NCBI GenBank assembly: GCA_001803045.1
Contig: MHAR01000066.1
Span: 5,218-69,217 of the forward strand
Length of the DNA stretch: 64,000 nucleotides
Origin: Ignavibacteria bacterium RIFOXYB12_FULL_35_14
Lineage (GTDB): Bacteria > Bacteroidota > Ignavibacteria > Ignavibacteriales > Ignavibacteriaceae
Direction of reading: 5' to 3'
The position numbers were made by a program, and so were the translations under genes. Positions within the stretch are counted from its first letter, which is position 1; each line of letters begins with the position of its first letter. A model generated the notes under the pieces. It was not told where the DNA came from, made no database searches, and saw only the letters and a list, made by a program, of their open reading frames with translations. Of this stretch, positions 27,924 to 34,934 are shown piece after piece.

Positions 27924-29498
27924 ATGCTAATGAAGATACGTTTTATGGGATTAGTGGTAACTGTTTTCATTCTGTCGCTTTTCTCAAATACATCTTATAC
28001 CCAATTCAATGATTACAGTACTAAAATCGGAATTCAATTTAATGGTCTTCTCCCAGATACGGAATTTGAGAAAGAGTTTAAAGTTCCCGCTGGTAATTTT
28101 AAATTTTCATATCTAGGAAGATTATTTTTTAGATTTGAACTGATAAAGCACTATGTTGAAACTGAATTAGGTGCAGGCTATGGGTCTTTAACAGGAGTTG
28201 ATTTTACAAATGTTGAATACAAAACAGAAATTATTCCTTTGGATCTCAGACTTATTTTAAGTCCCTTCAATCTTAAAGCTATTAATCCTTATGGTTATGC
28301 AGGTATCGGAGTAGTGAAATATAAAGTTAAGACTTTTCCTCTTACGGTATCTCCTAATCCTGATGTAAAAGATGCTGATTGGAGTGCGTTTTTACCAATT
28401 GGTGCCGGATTTGAAATTAATTTATCGGATAATCTTAACCTCGATTTTAGCGGTGGGTATACTTTTGCATTTACTGATAATTTAAATTATTATAATAACA
28501 AAAATGCTTATCCAGGAGAATCAACGGTTAACGACGGTTACTATAGTGCAGCTTTAGGACTTACTATAGTTGGAGGCAGTAGTAAGACAGATAAGGATAT
28601 GGATGGTTTAACAAAGAAAGAGGAAACAGAAATCGGGACGGATGCTGAAAATCCTGATTCAGACAGTGATGGACTTAAAGATGGCGAAGAAGTTAATATC
28701 TATAAATCTAATCCACTAAATGCAGATACAGATGGCGATGGTCTCAAAGACGGTGATGAAGTAAAAAATTACAATACAAATCCAACCCTTGTTGATACCG
28801 ATGGCGATGGATTAAAAGACGGCGAAGAGGTTAATCTTTATAAGACTAACCCGACAAAAGCGGACACAGATCAGGATGGATTAAATGATTATGAAGAAAT
28901 TTTCACTTACAAAACGGATCCTTTAAAAGCAGACACAGATGGCGAAGGACTTAATGACGGTGATGAAGTGATAAAATATAAAACCGATCCTTTAACGACT
29001 GATACTGATAGGGATGGTTTATATGACGGTGAAGAAGTGATGAAACATAAAACTGATCCTCTGAAGAAAGATACTGATGGCGGTTCAGTTGACGATTTGA
29101 CTGAAATAATAAGAGGTACCAACCCCCTTGATGCAAATGACGACGTTGTAAAAATAGGTGTGCCAATTGTATTAGAAGGCGTTACTTTTGAAACCAATAA
29201 ATCGACTATCACACCTGAATCAGCACAGGTCCTCAGATCAGCTCTGAAAACATTAACTACTTATCCCGACATTCAAGTTGAGATCAGAGGTCATACAGAT
29301 AATATTGGTAGTAAAAAATCAAATATAAAATTATCCCAGAGAAGGGCAGAATCGGTTCGGGAATGGTTAATTGAAAGGGGTATTGATCCTGCAAGAATTG
29401 TTGCTAAGGGCTATGGACCTGATGTCCCGATTGTTCCGAATGATTCCCCTGATAACAAAAGGAAAAATAGAAGGATCGAATTCAATAGAATCAAGTAA
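27924..29498 (+). CDS. OmpA-family protein with thrombospondin-type-3-like calcium repeats (copy 2)
   Basis: The 524 residues repeat the architecture of the preceding gene: signal peptide (about 1-27), barrel with matching landmarks (IGIQFNGLLP, KFSYLGRLFFRFEL), acidic repeats (about 225-405) and an OmpA domain with GHTDNIGSKKSNIKLSQRRA. It has eight repeat units against seven in copy 1, so unit gain or loss followed the duplication. The start is ATG at 27924; an ATG six bases downstream is possible. GAAAAAG rather than a strong Shine-Dalgarno precedes it. Confidence 0.9.
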   Translation: MLMKIRFMGLVVTVFILSLFSNTSYTQFNDYSTKIGIQFNGLLPDTEFEKEFKVPAGNFKFSYLGRLFFRFELIKHYVETELGAGYGSLTGVDFTNVEYKTEIIPLDLRLILSPFNLKAINPYGYAGIGVVKYKVKTFPLTVSPNPDVKDADWSAFLPIGAGFEINLSDNLNLDFSGGYTFAFTDNLNYYNNKNAYPGESTVNDGYYSAALGLTIVGGSSKTDKDMDGLTKKEETEIGTDAENPDSDSDGLKDGEEVNIYKSNPLNADTDGDGLKDGDEVKNYNTNPTLVDTDGDGLKDGEEVNLYKTNPTKADTDQDGLNDYEEIFTYKTDPLKADTDGEGLNDGDEVIKYKTDPLTTDTDRDGLYDGEEVMKHKTDPLKKDTDGGSVDDLTEIIRGTNPLDANDDVVKIGVPIVLEGVTFETNKSTITPESAQVLRSALKTLTTYPDIQVEIRGHTDNIGSKKSNIKLSQRRAESVREWLIERGIDPARIVAKGYGPDVPIVPNDSPDNKRKNRRIEFNRIK

Positions 29499-29511
29499 CA
29501 TTTAAAATAGC

Positions 29512-29538
29512 TGTGCCTTTGCACAACGCAAAGGCACA
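29512..29538 (+). terminator. Hairpin terminator after OmpA copy 2
   Basis: TGTGCCTTTGC (29512-29522) and GCAAAGGCACA (29528-29538) are a perfect 11-bp stem with a 5-nt loop, 13 bp past the stop. The following AATAATTTTATT is only moderately T-rich. Confidence 0.75.
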
Positions 29539-30169
29539 ATAATTTTATTATCAATCGATTTTATAATATAACCAACCTCTTATTTATATTCCGAAACTTT
29601 CCTTTAAACACATCTAAAAATTGTTCGGCTCCCTTTTAAGTATTTTATTTTGACCATCTCCTAAAAATTTATTTCGTTCAGAATCATATCGAAAGTCTAA
29701 TCTGTTCAATAAAACTTGCAGGATGCAGCATAACTAATAATTTCGCTGCTTGTAATTTGACAACATTTATACCAGCAATAATACTCGTTGTTATTTTTCC
29801 CTTTCACATTGATAACTAGAAGTTTGGAAAATTATAAGGCTAATGTACAGAAATTTTATTAATGCTCATCCTCTGTCAATTTTTTTATATCATGCGGGCT
29901 GAAGAAACGCAGTTAAATTTTTAGAATAAGTTGAACGGTCAAAGCAATTTTAAAATGATTAATTGTGATTAAGATAGTTACTTAATTCTGCCAAAATTAA
30001 TTTTAGACTAAAATATTAGGATTAGCCATGTGTGATTATTAATCCTAAAAAATATCAACAATAATTTGTCAAAAAAACTATCTATGAAATTTCATATTAG
30101 ATAAAGGTGGGGCAGCTGGTATGAATCAAGGCATACGAATTCTCAATGGAATTCTGATCACCTATGAGT
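29539..30169. other. Non-coding gap
   Basis: These 631 AT-rich bases hold no credible gene in any frame that I could find. An inverted repeat TTAGGATTA/TAATCCTAA at 30016-30048 (15-nt spacer) lies about 120 bp past the stop of the minus-strand response regulator and could serve as its terminator. Confidence 0.5.
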
Positions 30170-30577
30170 TCATCTTTTTGAAATGGAATGGCTTTCTTCA
30201 AATCCCCTATTTATGAATGCCATATCGATGGCTATGCTTAGTTCGTTGGTGCTAAAAGGTTTGAATAAAAAACCGTATGACTCTCTGCTTCGTGTTTCAA
30301 GCAGAGCATCATTATTTGATAGAGCTGTCATATAGATTATAGGAACATCAAAATATTGAGAGATAATTCTCGATGCATCTATACCAGTCATTTTACCTTT
30401 TAACACTATGTCCATAAGTATAAGATCGGGTTTATTCTCTCTTACATTAATAATGGCTTCCTCTCCAGAGCTTACTATTGAAGTGATTTCATAACCTGAA
30501 TCCAATAGCATTTTGCGAATATCCATTGCAACAATATTTTCATCTTCAACTATAAGTATCCTATTCTTGCGGTTCAT
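30170..30577 (-). CDS. Single-domain response regulator
   Basis: The 135 residues are one receiver domain with no output module. The acidic pocket is in LIVEDENIVAMD, the phosphoacceptor Asp in LILMDIVLKG, the Thr in IYMTALS and the Lys in FLFKPFST. The opening and the ALSNNDALLETRSRESYGFLFKPF stretch resemble receivers that partner HisKA_2 or PAS kinases. It may relay from the orphan kinases at 18.5-24.4 kb, which is only an inference from proximity. Confidence 0.88.
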   Translation of the reverse strand: MNRKNRILIVEDENIVAMDIRKMLLDSGYEITSIVSSGEEAIINVRENKPDLILMDIVLKGKMTGIDASRIISQYFDVPIIYMTALSNNDALLETRSRESYGFLFKPFSTNELSIAIDMAFINRGFEESHSISKR

Positions 30578-30897
30578 ACCATACTTTCTTTCTCTTCAAA
30601 AAATCATTTTTATTTTATCATAAATACTTTACTTATCAACTCTTTATCAAGTGATATGCCATGATTAAAAATCGGTGCAATACTTGAATATAAATCATTT
30701 AAGTATAGGTTTCTCGAAAAGAATCACGAGTCAATTTTGAGATATTATAATTTCCCTTTTACCTATTTACATGTAAAAGTAAAAAGCGTCTTTATCAGTT
30801 TATTCAAATCGTCCTATCGATATAAATGTCGGAACTTTCTGAAGTACTTAATGATTGAATTCTAACTAGAGGAAAGAAAATTTGGTAAGGTAGAAAT

Positions 30898-31050
30898 CTA
30901 GATGATTAGCGAGATTAGATAAACAAGAAAAAGCAGTGTTGCAATCGGAATTCCTGGACCAACCCGGCCTTTTTCAATAAATGCTTTTTCTCCACATTCT
31001 TCGAAGTAAATGCATCTAATACATTCGTTATAATTTTTGCAAATTTCCAT
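30898..31050 (-). CDS. Small Cys-rich single-pass membrane protein (50 aa), hypothetical
   Basis: I found this frame by reading the minus strand; it is too short for most gene callers. The N-terminal half has four cysteines, C4, C10, C13 and C19 (pattern C-x5-C-x2-C-x5-C), in a charged segment. The C-terminal third, IPIATLLFLVYLISLII, is a membrane helix reaching the end. The cysteine spacing could bind a metal or an iron-sulfur cluster. No Shine-Dalgarno is seen upstream of ATG. I recognise no family, and it lies alone between the response regulator and the tRNA fragment. A chance frame is possible, but the codon pattern and protein layout look real. Confidence 0.5.
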   Translation of the reverse strand: MEICKNYNECIRCIYFEECGEKAFIEKGRVGPGIPIATLLFLVYLISLII

Positions 31051-31217
31051 AAATATTACTAACCCATGAATAAAATGCTAAAAAGATATGATTTTGTCAA
31101 CAAATTATTTGTCAGAAACTAAAAAAATTTTCAACAATTGGCTGTATGATATCAATCACAAATTTTCCAAGCATCCTCTCAAATTCCATTTATGATTGAA
31201 AAAAAGTTAAAAACGAG

Positions 31218-31241
31218 AAATCCCGAATGAAATCGGGATTT
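31218..31241 (-). terminator. Terminator downstream of the tRNA-Thr fragment
   Basis: Read on the minus strand, AAATCCCGA and TCGGGATTT form a perfect 9-bp stem with a 6-nt loop, then a T-rich tail. It begins 4 bp past the tRNA fragment and looks like the original terminator of that tRNA gene. Confidence 0.75.
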
Positions 31242-31245
31242 ATGG

Positions 31246-31292
31246 AGCTGGCGATGGGACTCGAACCCGCAACCTGCTGATTACAAATCAGC
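31246..31292 (-). pseudogene. 3' fragment of tRNA-Thr (TGT): anticodon arm to discriminator; putative attachment-site remnant
   Basis: On the minus strand the segment reads as an anticodon arm (GCTGA-TTTGTAA-TCAGC), variable loop, T arm (GGGTTCGAGTCCC) and the 3' acceptor strand CGCCAGC. The D arm and 5' acceptor strand are missing. From the variable loop to the 3' end it is identical, over about 31 bases, to the intact tRNA-Thr at 60067-60139. The anticodon stem differs by two compensatory pairs (GC..GC against AT..AT). Same orientation and distance fit the far end of a tRNA-targeted insertion; a broken second tRNA-Thr is the alternative. Confidence 0.8.
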
Positions 31293-31401
31293 AAGACAAA
31301 TAATAAATAAATTTCTTGTGTCTATAACTCTTCATAATTAAATCAGTTACAGACTTGTATTTTTTAGCTTTGATCGTTAAAGTAGAAATTGAAGTAGTGG
31401 A

Positions 31402-31611
31402 TTAAATTTCCTTCACTATATACTGATTCACTAAATGTTTAAAACTCATGTTTAGCTGAACAGCATTATCTGGAATAAGGACGTACTTCCAAAGTTTGCC
31501 ATTATTCTCTTTGTTATATTCACTTGCGTAGTTACAATATTCAATCGCAGCGCTTGCTTTATCTTGAACTTCTTTATCATCCAATTCATCTTCTTTTTTT
31601 GAAGAGGTCAA
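31402..31611 (-). pseudogene. C-terminal remnant of a restriction-type DEAD/DEAH helicase
   Basis: The 69-codon frame (TTG start, in-frame stops directly upstream) encodes AAIEYCNYASEYNKENNGK followed by LWKYVLIPDNAVQLNMSF. This resembles the extreme C-terminus of large DEAD/DEAH-box helicases of type III restriction-like systems, as I recall that family; a database search would settle it. No helicase motifs remain. The remnant abuts the left copy of the 60-bp direct repeat, where the ancestral frame appears to break. Confidence 0.5.
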
Positions 31612-31657
31612 TCATTATTAGCAAAATTTTACGTGCACCGCGTTTTGGATATGGACA
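31599..31657. repeat. Left copy of the 60-bp direct repeat bracketing the glycan locus
   Basis: This segment and 58319-58378 share TTGAAGAGGTCAATCAT exactly, then a diverged middle, then GTTTTGGATATGGA; I count 47 of 60 aligned positions identical with one gap. Both copies have the same orientation and lie just outside the first and last genes of the locus. Neither is inside an intact gene. Confidence 0.7.
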
Positions 31658-31663
31658 AACATT

Positions 31664-32815
31664 TTATTTTTTCCCTACATCAAACTTATAAATGGTTGTT
31701 GAGTTATAGACTTTGCCTGGTTTCAATTCAGTAGAAGGAAAATTAATATGATTTGGCGAATCGGGAAAATGTTGTGCCTCTAAACAAAATCCGCTTCTGT
31801 TATTATACACAATATTGTTTTTGCCTGTAATTGAACCATCCAAAAAATTACCGGAGTAAAATTGAATACCCGGTTCGGTGGTGAACACTTCCAGAATTCT
31901 TCCTGCCGATTCTTCTTTAACAGTTGCCGCATGTTTTAATTGATTGACGTTTCCATTCAAAACGAAGTTGTGATCGTATCCCAATCCAAATCTTATTTGT
32001 TCATCTTTCGAGTTAATGCGTTTTCCGATGATGGTAAAATTTCGAAAATCGAGCGCCGAATTTTCTACTGGAATTATTTTCCCGATCGGTATTAATGTTG
32101 AGTCTATCGGCGTAAATCTGTCTGCATTTATCTTCAACTGATGATCCAAAATCGTGCTTGCTCCGCCATCTTTTAGATTGAAGTAAGCATGATTGGTTAA
32201 GTTTACTATTGTCTTCTTACCGGTCGTTGCCGTATAATCAATTCTAAGTTCGTTTCTATTGTTAAGAGAATAATTTACTTTTACATTTAGATTACCGGGA
32301 TAACCCTCCTCTCCATCTTTGCAAATGTAAGTCAATTCCAATCCTACAGTGCCTTTCCCATGTAATTCTTTGGCGGTCCACACAACCTTATCAAATCCTT
32401 TTTCACCGCCATGTAAATGATTCGCTCCGTTATTTGTTGCCAGCTTGTATTGAACACCATCCAAAGAAAATTTCCCCTTGGCAATTCTATTTCCATAACG
32501 ACCAATCAATGCACCAAAGTAGGGGCTATTGTTTATTATATAACCTTCAACATGATCATACCCTAATACAATATCGCTAAGATTTCCGTTTTTATCCGGG
32601 ACTTTAATGGATGTTACGATTCCGCCATAGTTTGTTATGGATACACTAACATTATTATGGTTTTTAAGTGTATATAAAAACACTTCCGTTCCCTCTTTTG
32701 TTTTGCCGAAACTGTTTTTTTTAATTTCCATTTTGTCTTCATTTTTTTTGCAACCGGATATAAACATAAACGATGCTGAAACAATTAATAAGATCGATAA
32801 AATTCGTATGATCAT
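31664..32815 (-). CDS. galM: Aldose 1-epimerase lipoprotein (mutarotase)
   Basis: The enzyme interconverts alpha and beta anomers of free sugars. The N-terminus is a lipoprotein signal with the lipobox FISGC at residues 18-22, so the mature protein is periplasmic or envelope-anchored. Family landmarks are ISITNYGGIVTSIKVPD, the active-site segment NGANHLHGGEKGFD with its histidine, and LTNHAYFNL with the second histidine. The catalytic Glu lies in the C-terminal FCLEAQHFPDSPN motif. It is last in the island's minus-strand series and would equilibrate glucose released by the glucosidases. The length, 383 residues, is normal. Confidence 0.92.
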   Translation of the reverse strand: MIIRILSILLIVSASFMFISGCKKNEDKMEIKKNSFGKTKEGTEVFLYTLKNHNNVSVSITNYGGIVTSIKVPDKNGNLSDIVLGYDHVEGYIINNSPYFGALIGRYGNRIAKGKFSLDGVQYKLATNNGANHLHGGEKGFDKVVWTAKELHGKGTVGLELTYICKDGEEGYPGNLNVKVNYSLNNRNELRIDYTATTGKKTIVNLTNHAYFNLKDGGASTILDHQLKINADRFTPIDSTLIPIGKIIPVENSALDFRNFTIIGKRINSKDEQIRFGLGYDHNFVLNGNVNQLKHAATVKEESAGRILEVFTTEPGIQFYSGNFLDGSITGKNNIVYNNRSGFCLEAQHFPDSPNHINFPSTELKPGKVYNSTTIYKFDVGKK

Positions 32816-33069
32816 TTTTGTCTCCTAAGTGCTTTGATTAATACTATTTCTGGATATCATAAATTGATTCGAAAGAGGTGTGCAATTCTATTAAACCAAA
32901 AAACCCAAGAACATGTATGAACAAACATCACTTCTTGAGTTTTTTAGTAGGGAGTCGCTACATGATAATTTTTTCTTAATTCTTAACAAAGAACTACAAA
33001 CTAAGAGTTTTAAAATATTTTTTCCCAGAACCATTACACTACATTTTTTGTGGAATATTGCAACCATAT

Positions 33070-34923
33070 TTAAGGTAGAAGGGTTCGGGAATCCAACAGT
33101 TCCGTCCATTCATAATTGGGCGTATAAACCGGTACGCCGCTTATACTTCCGCCAAAGCCCAAAAACCGTACAGTCATTGAACTGATCCTTGTTAAGTCTA
33201 TTCTCTTTAAAGCTTCATAATTAATTTTAACATTTGAACCGACTGCATATTCAGCGGTCTTTTTAGTAATTTGATTTTTAATTTTCTCCCAGGCCAATTG
33301 ATTTTTTAACTTCGGATATGATTCTTCATAAGTAGCATACCCCAACAGTTCTTTTGATTTTTTTTTATCTATGATCTTCAAGAGAACAAAAAATGAATCA
33401 AAATTAAGTGCCATAAGATAGCTGCCTGCTTCCTGTCCAAGTAATTGTGTTTTGTAGTTTCCGCAATCGGAAACCGGCACCCATTTATTTTTGTCACTGA
33501 AAAAAGCATGAATAATTTTGGAATCGTTTTGGATTTTCAAACTATCGAAAGCTAATCCATTCCTAATTTTTTGAATTGCGGAATTCGCGGTTGTCGAATC
33601 TTGAAAACAAATGTAATCGAATCTCAAAAAGGTATTCTCTGTCATATCTTTATATAACCCATTATAAGCGTATCTTATTTGGTCTGGCGTAACTTTCACA
33701 GTATCGATCATTCCACCTTTGATCGTTTCAAAAGAATAAAACTCCGACCACATTTTTAGATATTTTTGAACTTCGGGGGAATGTTGAAGCCCAATCTTTA
33801 ATCCTTCTTTATACAACACTTCCATCTCGATGAAGTTTCTTATATAAGTGTCAATTGTTTTAGCGATAATTACCGCATCAGGCGAAGGCATTCTTAAACT
33901 ATTGAAATACAAAGCGCGGAGACATTTACCAAACTTAACCGTATCATCCTCGAAAGAAATAAAAGCGCTTTCAAGTTCATCTTTTGAAAATATTTTTTCC
34001 AGCTTAACAAATTCATCGATAGATAAAGTGATAAAGGAGTTTTTTCCTTCGAATGCTTTTTTCCCGGCAAAGCCATTTACTAATCCGTTCTCAAGTTTCT
34101 TGTATAAATTTCGGTTTACGTCCGCTTTCACACCGTTCAAAGTCTTTTTCATAAAATTATCATACAACACATTTTCTTTTCGTTTCTTAATTATATCTTT
34201 AGTTTTTTGTATTTCTTTTTTTTGATCGTCTTCACCGCCCCATATTTTTTTAATTACATTCTTTAAGAAGAATATGTAATACCCATCGCTGAATTGAATA
34301 GGTTGTGAAAATGTACCCGGTTTTAGGGAAAATAATTCTTCTTCTACCGTATCGGGATAATCTCCAAATTTTATTTTTACCGGCTCGGTTTGTTTTTTAG
34401 ATTCATCCCTTTCCGTTAACAATGAATCGAACGGAAAACCGGAGTTAAGAAGGTTGTACAAATTTTTGATCTCTTCTTCTTGCGAAGACAATAAATAATT
34501 TACGACCAGTGTTCTTTCCTGTTTTTTGAGCGCTAAATTTAGTTCCTCCGGGGTGATCGAAATCTTATTCAGGATTTCTTTTCTGTATAATGCGTCGCGC
34601 ACAAACATTTTTTCAATTTCATTAACGGCTGTGGAATAAGCCGAAGACGTATCAACGCTATACTTGTCCATATTATGGTACCATAGTTTATACGCAACAA
34701 TGGTATTTAGAAAATTTATTTTTTCGGAAAGTGAATTGCTTTTATTTCCGGTGTTCAAGTGCGGGTTCATTTCCCATACTTCTTGAAACAGCGAGGCTGT
34801 GATTTTTTCTCCTTCGATTTCCGCAACTGTTTCATCATGAAAACCGATTTGCGAAAAGAGATTTCCCGAAAGTCCGAGGATAAAACAAAAAACGAGCAAT
34901 ATTTTAATTTTGTTCGAAAACAT
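33070..34923 (-). CDS. SurA/PpiC-like periplasmic peptidyl-prolyl isomerase or chaperone
   Basis: The 617-residue protein has a signal peptide (about 1-25) and a SurA-N-like helical region. A parvulin-type rotamase domain is recognisable around residues 130-225 (EEELFSLKPGTFSQPIQFSDGYY), and a second, more diverged PpiC-like segment lies near 415-520. Such proteins fold outer-membrane or secreted clients. Being 11 bp downstream of the GH31 gene on the same strand it belongs to the glycan operon, where it may serve the TonB receptor, the barrel or the secreted glycosidases. Family membership is likely; enzymatic isomerase activity is not certain. Confidence 0.72.
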   Translation of the reverse strand: MFSNKIKILLVFCFILGLSGNLFSQIGFHDETVAEIEGEKITASLFQEVWEMNPHLNTGNKSNSLSEKINFLNTIVAYKLWYHNMDKYSVDTSSAYSTAVNEIEKMFVRDALYRKEILNKISITPEELNLALKKQERTLVVNYLLSSQEEEIKNLYNLLNSGFPFDSLLTERDESKKQTEPVKIKFGDYPDTVEEELFSLKPGTFSQPIQFSDGYYIFFLKNVIKKIWGGEDDQKKEIQKTKDIIKKRKENVLYDNFMKKTLNGVKADVNRNLYKKLENGLVNGFAGKKAFEGKNSFITLSIDEFVKLEKIFSKDELESAFISFEDDTVKFGKCLRALYFNSLRMPSPDAVIIAKTIDTYIRNFIEMEVLYKEGLKIGLQHSPEVQKYLKMWSEFYSFETIKGGMIDTVKVTPDQIRYAYNGLYKDMTENTFLRFDYICFQDSTTANSAIQKIRNGLAFDSLKIQNDSKIIHAFFSDKNKWVPVSDCGNYKTQLLGQEAGSYLMALNFDSFFVLLKIIDKKKSKELLGYATYEESYPKLKNQLAWEKIKNQITKKTAEYAVGSNVKINYEALKRIDLTRISSMTVRFLGFGGSISGVPVYTPNYEWTELLDSRTLLP

Positions 34924-34934
34924 TTTCGTTACAA

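Noticed and set aside
26925..29212. Antisense frames rich in Ser/Pro/Val across the two OmpA genes
   Set aside because: They are shadows of the acidic repeats on the opposite strand.
31246..31292. Intact second tRNA-Thr gene
   Set aside because: The D arm and 5' acceptor strand are missing upstream of the anticodon arm, so it cannot fold as a tRNA.
32913..33185. 90-codon plus-strand frame at the end of the SurA-like gene
   Set aside because: Its 3' part is antisense to the SurA-like C-terminus and the rest is AT-rich spacer.
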